From Sarcocystis neurona (lineage: Eukaryota; Apicomplexa; Conoidasida; Eucoccidiorida; Sarcocystidae): 64,000 bases of DNA. A model generated the notes under the pieces. It was not told the origin of the DNA and ran no database searches. It saw only the letters and a program-made list of their open reading frames with translations. Shown here one piece after another: positions 11,201 through 21,550 of the stretch. A program made the translations under genes and the position numbers. Position 1 is the stretch's first letter. Every line of letters begins with the position of its first letter. The stretch covers positions 1,606,833 to 1,670,832 of the forward strand of contig KL647300.1 of assembly GCA_000727475.1 (NCBI GenBank). The letters are read 5' to 3'.

Positions 11201-14200
11201 AATAGCCGCAGCAGCAGAAACTCACCAGACCTATGCGATGCAGACACTAACGCCGATGACGCTGACGCTGCCCCACGCGGATCCGCCCTTCTCGTCTCTC
11301 CCTCCCCTGCTTTCCCCGCTTGCAATGCCGCACCTCCTCCAACATAACAAGGCCACACACATACATATATACACACACGCATGCGTTATACACGTATACA
11401 TATACATATACATATGCAGGCATAATGCAAGAAAGAAGCCCCATGCCTACATGTATACATATGTACATATGACACGAAGACAGCTGCCTCGGTATACTAC
11501 GAATTGAAACGGGACATCTACATATATACATTCAGCCCTAATACTCGGTCTCGACTCACACCGACTACCCACGTTCGCGTACATATGTATACATGTGTAT
11601 ATGCATGTATATATGTATATATGTATGTATGTATGCATGTATGTATGCATGTATGTATGCATGTATGTATGTATGTACGTGTATGTAGGTATGTATTCAT
11701 GTACGTGTATGTATATATATATATGATTGTATATATGTCTGTATGAGTGTATGTATGTATGTACATATGTATGTGTGTACGTGTGCGTATGTACGTATGT
11801 ATGTATGTATATATGTATGTATGTATATATGTATGTATGTACATATGTATGTAAACGTACGTATATATGTATGTATCTATGTATGTATCTATGTATGTTT
11901 ATATGTATATATGTATATATGCATGTATGCGTGTATATATGTATATGTATGTATGTACGTATCAATGTGTGTGTGTGTGTGTGTTCGTATGCATGGGGGA
12001 ATATACGTACGTTTATTTTTTGCATGTACATACGTATACATACATATATCTACATATGTAGGGATACGCGTGGAAACACCTGCACGCGGATATATATATG
12101 TAGACATATACATATAGTTGTATATATATAAATATGTATATGTGGAGAGAAAGAACGCCGTCGCTTCACGAACGACTCGGCTTCAGAGGTGTGCCCAAAA
12201 GAGAGCAAGAGCTAAGGCATCCACGTATAAAGCTGCACACATACGCGGACGTATACATACGTATGCGGACATAAAGATCAATATATATATGTATGGAGGC
12301 ATCAGTTCTTGCACATCTTCCACAAGACAGCGTGCCAGATGGGCTTGCATGTGTGCGGGAGGAAGCGGGCTGAGGCCTTGGCATTCGCCGAGCGCATGCA
12401 GACAGGGCAGCAGGGGCCCGCAAATATTCGTCTGCAGACGCATATGCGGATGTGTGGAAGCGGTGGGTGGACCGCGGCGCCTCGACTATTTGCATGTGCG
12501 TCGGTGTACGCATGCGTATGTGGCTGCACACGTGGGTAGGGCGCGATAGCGACCCCTGCTAGAGAGACGGGATGGGGACGACCAGCGCTGGCAGCAGGAA
12601 GAAGGGGGACACGAGCAAAACACTTCTGCTGAACAAAACAGCCATTCTGCGTACCCACGTCATTGCCTGCGAGCGTCCTATACGTACTACATACCCGAAC
12701 ACCCACCTGAGTCCGCTCTTGCACTCCGGCACATACATCATACGCAGCCGTAACACATATAAATATACGCAAGTACCTGTGTCTATACACACAAACATAT
12801 GCAGGCGTCACAGATGTAAATATACGCAAGTACGTATATATAAATGTGCAGCCGTAATATCCATATATATACGCAAGTACGTTTATATATATATATATAC
12901 AGCCGTCACATATGAATATGCGCAAGTACATATATATATATATATTTGTATACATGTACATAGATAGATGAGGTGTACGACTGTGTGTGTATATATATAC
13001 ATGTATACTTATATGTATGTACATTTGTATATACATACATGTAGATGGATAGATATGTACGACTGTGTGTATACATATATACATACATATATATGTGCAT
13101 ATACACATATATACATACGTATATGTGTATATACATATATAGAGAGAGAAATGAAGTGTGCACCTGCTTACGTGTAATACCCTGATACTCTATTTGGTCA
13201 CGGCGCAAATACATCCGTTTACTTGTTGCTTTCTGCTTTGGTGGCCGGTATGCCATCTCTCTTTCCCTACACACGTGGATAGAATTGTGTACACAAATAT
13301 ACATATAAATATATGCATACAAATATATATATATATATATATCGACCTACCCGCCGTACATCAGATATGTATTGGCTCATTGCTTCCAAGCCCAGTAAGC
13401 CGTTTCTCTCTATCTCTCTCTTTCACTTTCTCTCCCTCCACGTATATATATAGATATATAGGCAGAAGAATATATACACGTATATGTTCATATATAGATC
13501 GATACGTGTATGTATATAGTTGTTTATTTCTAAACGTTCTGCGTCGCTGTCTATCCGCAGCGCACTAAATATGCGCATGTATATGTTGCTTGATGCCCCC
13601 CGTCCGTCCTTGCTCTCTCTCTCTGCCGGTCTGGCGCTGCTGCCCAGCTGCTGCCTACGGGCTGATACCGACGCGCAGCCACGTGCCGCCTCTTGCGTCT
13701 TCTCTGTGCCTGTGCACGTACGTGGAAAACATTCTTCATGCATTCGCCCGTCACACGCTTCCTTCGACGATGTTGAGACGCAAGTATGACGCATGCAACC
13801 CAGAACGCCCCCCGCTCACCTACTGCCTGCTACAGTCCCTGTGCTGCAGTCCCTCTTGCTTCACCTTCTACGCTGCTGCTACCCCTGCTGCAGTCTCTGC
13901 GGGGCTGCCTCCCCTGCCGCGCAGTGCCCCTCTCCTGCAGCTGCTGCTGCAGTTTCTCGGGCTGCTGCTGCGGCTGCTGCAGCTTCTGAGACTGCTGCGG
14001 CTGTTGCTGTTTCTCGGGCTGCTCCTGCTGCTGTTCATCCGCTGCTGCTGCAGTCATCCCGCTGCTGCTGCTGCTGCAGTCATCCCGCTGCTGCTGCTGC
14101 TCTGCTGCTGCAGTCACCCCGCTGCTGCTGCAGCCTCCCCGCTACTGCTGCTGCAGCCTCCCCGCTACTGCTGCTGCAGCCTACCCGCTACTCCTGCTAC

Positions 14201-16125
14201 AGTCATCCCGCTGCTGCTGCTGCAGTCTCCCCGCTACTGCTGCTGCTGCAGTCTCCCCGCTACTACTGCTGCAGTTTTCCCGCTGCTGCTGCTGCAGTCA
14301 TCCCGCTGCTGCTGCTGCAGTCTCCCCGCTACTGCTGCTGCAGTCTCCCCGCTACTACTGCTGCAGTTTTCCCGCTGCTGCTGCTGCAGTTTTTTCTCTG
14401 CCGGTGCTGCATCTTTTTCTCTAATGGCGCTGCCGCGTCTCTGCTGCTGCAAGCTGCTGGGCCGAGGACAGCGCTGCTGCTTGGGTCTCACCTTGACTTG
14501 CTGCAAGGCAGGCAGGTAGACATATTCAAGTTGGTAGTTTTTCAACATAGAGGCGAAGCAGCGATACGCGGTCTGCAGCAGCAGCACCCAGCAGCTCACA
14601 CACAGCAACACCATCCCCAGGCACCTATGCCTGCGCGGGTGGTCCATCCCCTGCCCCTCGGCTCTCTGCTTTTCTTTCATTTTCTTCTTCCCACATGCTG
14701 CTTCTAACAGCCACGTCACGTACAACAGCAGCAGACTACGGACACGCTGCGGAGAGGCGGAAGAACAACCTCGCTGCGGCTCAACTAGCTAATGCACGCG
14801 ACAGCAGCAGCAGCAGAGGCCAAAAAGGGGGAAGGCCACTGTCACACACACGCACATACATACGCACGCATATACGAATCTCTTTCATACAAAAAGAATG
14901 GAGCACTAACGGACATACATAGGAAGACACACACACACACATATACACATACATATATACATATATACATATATATACGTATATATATATACTATCACAC
15001 GTGTATATACATATGTATACATGGGCGTAATCACCGACATATAGGCGCCCTCTAAGAACTCTCTCTCACGTGCGGTCATACATATATACATCCATATTTC
15101 CTCCCATGCACAGAGACAAGTATTTATATACTGTGAATTGCTGGATACTCGTATATACGTGTGTGCGTACACGCACACACGTATATGTATATTTGTATGT
15201 GTACGCATACATTAATGCATATAGGCGCATATATATGAACGTATATATAAGCATGTCTATGTGTGCGTATTTATGTGTAGTAGACGTGCGTCGACTTGAA
15301 GTCCACGACATAGGGAAATCCCACCTGCTGGTCGCACAAATATAGGTGCGCTGCCTACCCAGGGATGTGCCTTTCAAAGACACGCGCGTGCATATATGTG
15401 TGTATAAATGCATCAATAAATTTACATGCACAAGAATATATATATATGTATATATATATATATTCAACAGACAGGTTTTGTATACCCACCCAGCAGGATC
15501 CCTACAGACGTGCTGCAGTGTTGCTGCTGCTGCTGCCTTCGCCGCCGGCGCTACTGCTGCTGCTGCTGAGTCTGCTGCGCTCGCTGCTGCTTCTCCTGGG
15601 CTGCTGCTGTGGGTACAGCTGCTGCTGCTGCATCGCCAGCACTTGCTGCGCTTGCTGCCACGACGCTGCTTGCTCCCCGCTGTCCCTCCTGCGACGCTTG
15701 TGGCTGATCTGGCTGTCGCTACACCACGTGCTGTCGCTACACCTCGTGCTGTCGCCACGTCTCGTGCTGTCACTACACCTCGTGCTGTCGCTACAGCGCT
15801 TCCTGCTGCGACTCGTCTTACTGCTGCTGTTGCTGCTGCTGTTGCTGCTGCTGCTGCATACCAGCTCGTCATCCATAACGTCGAGAAGGACTGCTGCGAT
15901 GAAATTCATTCCTTGGCAGTACCCCACATGCGGTAGGTAATTCGCAGACGCACGCAGCACCCGCTCCAGCGACTTCTGCCTGCAGCATACGCATGCACCA
16001 TCGTCGAGATGCGTTTACATGCACATATGCCCACAAAAACAGATATTCATATATACGTATACATCTGTAAATATACACATATCTACTCCAAATAGATATA
16101 TAAACATATATACATGTCTGGGTGA

Positions 16126-16158
<33 letters not shown>

Positions 16159-19100
16159 TAGATATATCTGGATGAGTATATAGATACATAAACCTGTTAA
16201 TATACAGACGTCTCCTTCTCCAAATAGATTTATATATATATGGGTGAATTCATACAGGTACATTATTCACAGAATTCTAGACTCAAATACAGAGACAGGT
16301 ACACGTCCCTGCAGCTCATACACGTACGCACATATATATGTATATATAGAGAGACAGAGGTTTATCAGCAATTACTTCTACGTAGACGAAGACAGAGAGA
16401 AAAGAAAGGGGCACGCAGTTCTGGTGTGGAAATGTCTCGAAGGCGAAAATTGTGGTGTGTTGGCGAACGCGCTGCGCCGAAGCGAAGACAACATACGTGC
16501 ATGCGGGCGGCAAAGCGACCTGCTCCGCAACAGCTGCAGCCCAGGCGCATCTACACATCTGCGTAACGCCCTGCTCTTCTTCTTCGAAACTTCTCTAATT
16601 TTGCTGCTGCAGAGCTTCTGTGCGACGTCTCGGGCCACCCCCCCTCTGCTCTTCTCCAGCAAACCTTCTCTTCAATTGCTGCTGCACTGCTTCTGTGCGA
16701 CGTCTCAGGCCGCTCGCTGACCGTTCAGCGGGTCCTACGGGCTGGCCTGCCACTGCCGTTGCTGCTGCAGTGTGAGTTCGCAGCCGCACAAGCGCGCCTA
16801 CTAGGAGTGTTGTCTCGAACCTACAAGTACAGAGAGTATGTAGAAGTAGCAGCAGCAGCAGTCCTTCCACCCATACGTATGTATTTCAGTACGTATGTAC
16901 AAGTAGCAGCAGCAGCAGCAGTCCGTCCACATACACGTATACAATTCTGTATGTAAACGCATGTGTATCTATATAAATACATTTATACGACGCTGCGCAC
17001 GCGTCTCTTCACTGCAGCAGTAGTAGCCGGCCGTAGCAGAGGAAGACCCGAGCTGCAACTATGAAGCAGCAACACCCGCCCTTCCGCTGACGTGCAACGC
17101 GGACGCACCAACGAAGCGGAAAAGAGAACGAGGAGGAACAAGTAGGAGAAACGAGGAAGAGGAGAGAGGAGACGCACTTCAAGAAGAAGAAGATACGTGA
17201 GGAGTGAGACGAGCGCGGCAGGTGATGCACGAGCCGCAGCAGCAGCAGCAGGAACAGCAGAAGAAACGTCAGGGAAGTAGAAGTTCAGCGGGCAGAACGT
17301 ACAGGGCCGCAGACTGAAATTTGCTGCGATAAGGGAACGTCCTCCCAACGTCGCGCAGGATCTCTGCATCGTAGGGACTGGGCAATGTCGCCAGCACCTG
17401 CGCGCAGCAGCAGCAGCAATGACCCCACACCTGCGCATGCCCAGCTGCGGTCTGTGCGGGCACCGCGCTGCTTGGCGAGAACGTCAAAATTGCCGGCTGC
17501 CTCTCACTGCTGCGGCAAGCAGCCGAACAAAGAAAATGTCTGCGTGCACGTTTCCTTGTAAAGTGCTTTAGTCTTCACGGCCAGACCGCGTCTCTCTTCC
17601 CCCCAGGCCGTCGGATTCTATTGGAGCTGCCGCTGCATGCGCATACCGGCCTACGCCAAGCGCGGTTTCTGCGCTGCACATAGACGTGCAGGACCGCACA
17701 GCATCAGCCAAAGGACGCAGCACGTGTGCACGGGTGGGCAATGCCGACACGACACGCGGCCGCCGCACCAACGCACCCCTACGCAGTGCAACACACGCAG
17801 CAGAGAACCTCACTTCACCCCCTCGACCGCGTCACGAGCCCCAGGCGCCGAACGCGAGGAGTCGCGCCAGAGCGCAGGCGCCGTCGACGCCACCGCTGTG
17901 CTGCTGCGGCTGCTCCTCGGGCCCCTGCTACTGCTGCTGGTGCAGGCCGAGCGGCCCCAGCGGCGCTGCTGCCAGCAGGCCAGACAGCTAGCTACACGTG
18001 CATCTGTGGACGCGTGTACTAAAATTACCTATATTTGGAGCAAGAGTGCTGCTGTCGCTGAGGCCTCTGCCGGCAGACGTGCAGCTGTAAAGTGCTGTCT
18101 GAGCGGCTGCTGCTGGTATCCGTGCTGCTGCTGCTGCTGGTCTTCTCGCTGCTACTGCAGGTAATCGTGTCGCTACGTTCTTCGTGCACGTGGCACGCCG
18201 CACCTCGTACTCTTCCGCAGAGCAGAAAAGATCCTCGCCGAGCAGAGAAATCTCCCAAAATCTGCGACGGCACTGGGAAGGAAACCCGCGCTTTCCGAAG
18301 TACGAAGAGAGCAAATGCAGAGAGTTTATTTCGCTGTACCTACACCCCACGAACGCCCCCCACCCAGCAGCAGGCCACACACACACACACACATACTTCT
18401 ATACAAATATACATACATATATATATATGCATGTACATATATTTATAGATAGGTAAGTCGGTCTGAGGCTCGGCACAAACTGTGACTGCATATACAGAAG
18501 ATTTTCATGCGTCGCTCCGTCAGAGAAGAGAGCCGCAGCAGCCTCACATGCGCGCGCATGCAGTGCAAGGACACAGGGGGTCATTGCAACGCTAGTGCTG
18601 CAGCAGCATGTTCTTCTTCAAAGAACTGTTAAAGCCATACGGCAAGTGTCGCCACAAGCACGTGCAGATAGTTTGTCCTCGAATGTACTAGGCACACACA
18701 TATGCATATATATACTCAATCAGAGCTATATACATATACTCAGCCAGGGAGCACACACGTATATATATATATATGTGAGTATCAACGAGGAAGGGAGATG
18801 CAGAGGAAGGCACACAAGTAGACGCCTGGAGTGAAGAGGAGAAGAGGACGTGTCGAGGTGGTGGTGGTCGGCACTGGTGACCACGTGGAGTGGCAGCCAC
18901 CCTCGGTCTTGCTGTGTACGTACACCCCGCACAGAGAAGGAGGCGCTGCACACATTCCCTTTTTCACACCGAGCGTCGCGGACGAACAACTTTGTCTCTG
19001 CTGCTGCTGCTTCCGCGGAGTTTTGTACGGGTCGGAGTTGGGCATGCACCTGTGCACCAGGGAAACCTTCTACCGACACCAACCGAAGAAAGAGTCCTTC

Positions 19101-21550
19101 TGTCTTTCTGCCGATACGTATATATGTAGAGACACAGACAGACGATAACGAGGAGGAAATGGGTGGATAATTTCTCCACACAGAGACACATACATACGGA
19201 GAGAGACAGAGACACAGACACAGAAACAGCTCCAAAAATGTCTTCGTACATGTATTTACATACACATGTATAGACAGATCGATCTTCTAGCGAAAAGGCA
19301 GGGGGGCAAAGACACAAAGAAAGGTGGTGAACAGGCCCATGTACGAGCACAAGCGTAGACAGCTGTGTGGCATGTATGGCATTTTCCTTGACTCCAGGTG
19401 GCCCCCGTGTCTCTGTGTCGTGGCGGCCGTCCTGGACAACGCGCGCAGCACGCCCTTCCCACCAACATATGGGCGGGGCAGTGTCCTCCTGTCTCGCAGA
19501 CAGCAGCAGAGGGAGACATGCACAGGGACGCACAGAGAGACGGAGGAGGACGGAGACGGAGACGGAGACGGCGGGAGACAGCGAGACGGATACAGAGAGA
19601 GACGCCCCACAAGAGGACGGCGCGAAAGCGAGGGAGACAGCAGACGGAGAAGCAAACACAAACACAGAGAGAGGGCGAGCAGCAGGCGTCCAACGACGCG
19701 CAGAAGAATAGCGAAGAGAGCTGCACAGGCATGCGCATGCAAGTGAACAGGTGAAGGCGACGAGACGGCGGCACCTGAGCAGCAGAAGAACGTAAGAAGA
19801 GAGAGTACCATAGCTTGCAGACGCAGCAGCAGCGGCCGCGTTCCTGAGGAGTGAGACAAAGCAGCAGCGCCTTGGCTGCTGCTTCTCCAGGAGCCGTGAA
19901 GAGTTCTGCGTAGCTGCTGCTGCGATCCGCGCCGCGCAAAAAGCGGTACAACAGTCCTTCTCCGCTGTGGGGCAGGTAGGCGCGAGGGGGCGACGCAGAC
20001 CGCGTCGCTGCTGCTGCGTCTGCTGCAGGCACCGCGGAAGCTGCTGCGTCGCAGACAGAGGCAGCGGACGCCGCAGGAGGCCGCGCAGCAGCAGGCGAAG
20101 GTGCAGCAGCAGGCGAGGCTGCAGCGCCTACAACACGGGCAACAGAAGAAGCAGCACGAAGAGGAGGAGCAGCAGTGGACGGTTGAGACGTGGTGCGGCC
20201 GGCATCTACTAAGAAACTTTTCCTGCGAAAGACAGACACCGCTCCACGGCTGTCTCCTCCTGTTGCTCCTTCTGCAGTGGCTTCTCCTGCTGCTGCTGCT
20301 GCTGTTACTCGTTTTTCTCTTGTTGCTCCTGCGCCTCTACCTCCGTCACCCTCTCGTGGTGGGAAAGCTGCTCGTCTTCCTCTTGCTCCTGCTCCTTCTG
20401 CTGCTGCATCATCTTCTCTGACTTTGCTGTTGCGGCTGCTTCGCGCTCCATACCGCTGCCCATTTCCTGAGGAATCAGCTGCTGCCTGCTCTGCTCTTCT
20501 GATGTCTATGACGGGCTCTCCGTCGTCTCCCCTGCAGCGTCGCAGCCCGCTGCTGCGGCGCTGTCGGACGGCGTGATTCATGCTGCTGCTGCTGAGGGAG
20601 CTGCTAGTAGCACTCCTGGGCATGCTGCTGCTGCTGCGACCGCTGCCACTGCTGCTGGAGCTGCTGATACTCTTCTCGCTCCCTCCCTGATTGCTGCTGC
20701 CGCTGCTGCTGTGGTTGCTGCTGCTGCCGCGGCTGGTGGTGCTGTTGCTGCTGCTGCTGAAGTTGCTCCTACTGCTGCTGCTGTCGTTGCTGCTACCGCA
20801 TGCGTCACCGCTGCTCGTCAGACGATTCCAGCTACTGCTGCTGCTGCGTCTTCCCTCTCCTCCGTTGCTGCCGGCGCAGCTGGGTGTGTTGCTGCTGCCC
20901 CCGCCCAGACTCCTGACGCTCTGGATGCTGCCGCCGCTGTTGCTGCTGTTGCTGCTGCTGTTGCTGCTGACGCTGCTGCTGTTGCTGCTCTTGCTGCTCA
21001 CGCTGCTGCTGTTGCTGCTGACCCTGCTGCTGCCGCTGTTGCTGCTGACGCAGCTGCTGCTGCTTCCGCAGCGACTCCCACTGCTGCAGGTGTCCTGCCT
21101 GTAGTCCCCCCCACTTCTGCTGTTGGCAGCCCCCTCCTCGCGGTTGCCAGCGGTGCCCACCTCCGCGCTGTCCACCTCTGCAGAGGCGCAAGGAGCTGCT
21201 GCAGCACGTGAGGAAGAAGAAGAAGACGCAGCAGCAGTACCAGCCGCAGCAAGTGTGTCAGCGGCGGCAGCAGAATCAGCCGCAGCAGTAGAAGCATCCC
21301 CAGCAGCACCAGACTGAGCAGCCCCGGCGGAATAAGCAACCGCAGCATCGTCAGCAGGAGCAGCCGCAGCAGCACGCTCGGTCGAATCCGAGTCAGCAGC
21401 AGCCGCGCGATGGGAGAGGAGCAGCTCCTGCTGCAGGAACGGAGACAGGGTCATGTGGACAGTCCACTCAGCGGGGGAGAGGGGGGGAGACGCATCAGAA
21501 GCCATCGCCGCAAATAAGGCCTCATCCTGTCTCTCCTGCTGTTGCGGCAT
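4522..21550 (-). CDS. TBC-domain Rab GTPase-activating protein with N-terminal F-box-like segment (11 exons)
   Basis: Seen: eleven exons joined by GT-AG sites with matching phase: 21550-19775, 19049-18924, 18542-18496, 18339-18204, 17397-17303, 15979-15862, 14572-14492, 11176-11114, 10098-9933, 7730-5379 and 4583-4522 (TAG). The coding sum is 5022 bases, about 1673 aa. The TBC domain spans roughly residues 660-890. It starts with [11 protein letters not shown], carries the arginine finger as IxxDxxR (ILRDVGR, R about 714) and the glutamine finger as YxQ (GYCQGMN, Q about 749), and continues through FLPRLHAHF and [14 protein letters not shown] to SYEETLRHI. Known: TBC proteins accelerate GTP hydrolysis by Rab GTPases in membrane traffic. 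Inferred: an active RabGAP, because both fingers are intact. The Rab substrate cannot be told. The ATG at 21550 opens exon 1. Exons 2, 3 and 11 rest on phase and splice sites only, so exon 1 could belong to a separate gene and the extreme C-terminus could differ. Exons 4-10 are firm. Confidence 0.82.
4584..5378 (-). repeat. CAG-repeat intron 10 of the TBC gene, containing an assembly gap
   Basis: Sense-strand CAG/AGC/AACAGC triplets fill the interval between the donor GTAAGAGC (5378) and the acceptor GTAACAG (4584). Bases 4731-5173 are N (443 positions), so the true repeat length is unknown. Without splicing the frame would read poly-Ser/Asn then poly-Ala. Intron status is inferred from the strong donor and from phase agreement with exon 11. 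Confidence 0.65.
4731..5173. other. Assembly gap (443 N)
   Basis: An unresolved run of N is flanked on both sides by CTG/CAG repeat, so it is a collapsed or unsequenced trinucleotide array. Any reading frame drawn through it is meaningless. Confidence 1.
5379..7730 (-). other. Exon 10 of the TBC gene: end of TBC domain and long low-complexity tail
   Basis: 2352 bases open on the minus strand, entered with phase 1 after exon 9 (the split codon becomes ACT) and left with phase 1 at a strong donor (CGAG|GTAAGA at 5379). After the last TBC helix the tail has Ser/Arg, poly-Ala and Gln runs, an acidic patch ([12 protein letters not shown]), and two stretches with ordinary composition that may be functional: [16 protein letters not shown], and near the end [19 protein letters not shown]. 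The opposite strand is also open for 579 codons across this GC-rich exon, but it is only the complement of the repeats; splice phase supports the minus strand. Confidence 0.8.
7731..8165 (+). repeat. CAG block at the 3' end of TBC intron 9 (sense CTG)
   Basis: Plus-strand CAG/GCA triplets are almost continuous from just outside exon 10 to about 8165. In the transcript this is a CUG-rich segment ending at the acceptor of exon 10. The frames on either strand here have only Leu/Cys/Ala or Gln/Ser/Ala content and are not read as genes. Confidence 0.8.
8220..9440. repeat. AT-rich part of TBC intron 9 with a ~90-bp tandem repeat
   Basis: TATATACA microsatellite dominates. Between about 9000 and 9250 three units share GCGTACATGCTGA or GCGTACATGGTGG followed by an AT run and CTGCCTGTGTACACAT-type sequence. 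No coding signal was found apart from short Ile/Tyr/His frames produced by the repeat. Confidence 0.6.
9570..9905 (-). repeat. CTG block at the 5' end of TBC intron 9 (sense CAG), with a short minisatellite
   Basis: Plus-strand CTG triplets follow the donor of exon 9 in transcript direction. Within it, 9712-9785 holds about six copies of a 15-base unit CTGTCTGGCTGCTG with small variations. In the sense strand this is CAGCAGCCAGACAG. Reading through the donor stays open into these repeats. Confidence 0.8.
10099..10760 (+). repeat. CAG block in TBC intron 8 (sense CTG)
   Basis: Plus-strand CAG triplets extend from next to exon 9 up to about 10760, so the transcript has CUG repeats before the exon 9 acceptor. 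The last bases before the exon are a pyrimidine/AT segment (CCTTTCATTAATCAG) with a plausible branch site. Confidence 0.8.
11540..11990. repeat. ATGT/TACA tetranucleotide microsatellite in TBC intron 7
   Basis: Nearly continuous TATG/TATGTATG units with interspersed ACGT and CATGT. Both strands are open for 100-190 codons (Tyr/Val/Met/Cys on plus, Thr/Tyr/Ile/His on minus) because four-base repeats cycle through stop-free frames. These frames are artefacts. Confidence 0.9.
12735..13100. repeat. Two AT-rich minisatellites in TBC intron 7
   Basis: 12743-12940 carries four units with GCAGCCGTMA..ATATAAATATACGCAAGTAC, 45-60 bp apart. 12965-13080 carries two copies of GTACGACTGTGTGT followed by TATATACA. 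Nothing coding is seen. Confidence 0.7.
13830..14460 (-). repeat. CTG block and ~24-bp minisatellite at the 5' end of TBC intron 7 (sense CAG)
   Basis: Between about 14035 and 14395 roughly 15 units of CCCGCTGCTGCTGCTGCAG plus TC, TCAT or TTTT follow one another. In the sense strand the units read GCAGCAGCAGCGGGA. They begin about 90 bases after the donor of exon 7, and the frame read through that donor stays open. Confidence 0.85.
15520..15861 (-). repeat. CTG block and 18-bp minisatellite at the 5' end of TBC intron 6 (sense CAG)
   Basis: The donor of exon 6 (GTATGCAGCAGCAGCAG in sense) runs directly into CAG repeats. At 15714-15800 about five copies of an 18-base unit (GTGCTGTCGCTACACCTC on plus) follow. 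A read-through frame gives Ser/Asn runs and then Ser/Thr/Arg repeats. Confidence 0.85.
16570..16925. repeat. Two separate ~65-75-bp tandem duplications in TBC intron 5
   Basis: 16595-16655 and 16670-16718 share TTGCTGCTGCA..GCTTCTGTGCGACGTCTC. 16836-16880 and 16890-16940 share GTATGTA.AAGTAGCAGCAG followed by CAGTCC.TCCAC. Each pair is diverged by a few bases. Confidence 0.7.
19775..21550 (-). other. Exon 1 of the TBC gene: Ser/Ala-rich region ending in an F-box-like motif
   Basis: 592 codons from ATG to a phase-0 donor after the residues AAQ. The first ~520 residues are low complexity: poly-Ala, then Ser/Asn/Gly from AGC/GGC repeats, then RRKSF-like basic patches. The last ~45 residues (about 19790-19925) read as an F-box: a [12 protein letters not shown] helix, then TPQERGR, then VCKLWYSLF, which matches the L-P/S-x-(E/D)...V-C-x-x-W-x-x-L pattern. 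Known: F-boxes bind Skp1 in SCF ubiquitin ligases. The motif is short and the N-terminal LP of a classical F-box is missing, so this call is tentative. Joining to the TBC exons rests on exons 2 and 3, whose phases fit. Confidence 0.55.

Larger units (their letters stand above)
9933..18339 (-). other. TBC-domain exons 4-9
   Basis: Six exons encode the RabGAP fold in order. 18339-18204: [16 protein letters not shown], ending AEEYE. 17397-17303: arginine finger. 15979-15862: [20 protein letters not shown], glutamine finger. 14572-14492: [12 protein letters not shown], then EYVYLPAL. 11176-11114: [16 protein letters not shown]. 10098-9933: [17 protein letters not shown], then [14 protein letters not shown]. 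The last segment continues into exon 10 at 7730 with [14 protein letters not shown]. All joins conserve phase (0, 2, 0, 0, 0 and 1 at the 3' ends of exons 4-9). Together they cover the whole family consensus without a gap, so the gene is not a pseudogene over this part. Confidence 0.92.

Noticed and set aside
11447..12131. Frames up to 194 codons rich in Thr/Tyr/Ile/His or Tyr/Val/Met/Cys
   Set aside because: Products of ATGT/TACA tetranucleotide repeats, which stay open in all frames. The region is an intron of the TBC gene.
13830..14460. Regular short units resembling a CRISPR array
   Set aside because: Units are contiguous trinucleotide-based minisatellite without unique spacers, in a eukaryotic intron.
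15285..15355. Possible small exon on minus ([13 protein letters not shown]) between TBC exons 6 and 7
   Set aside because: Exons 6 and 7 already join in phase with the family consensus complete (DDEL followed by TAYRCF), so an insert is not needed. It remains a possible cryptic exon.
19256..19774. Continuation of the exon 1 frame beyond the donor to 19256
   Set aside because: The sequence after CAG|GTGCCG turns into Leu/Ser/Cys-rich shadow sequence ([14 protein letters not shown] type), and the donor joins in phase to exon 2, so it is read as intron.
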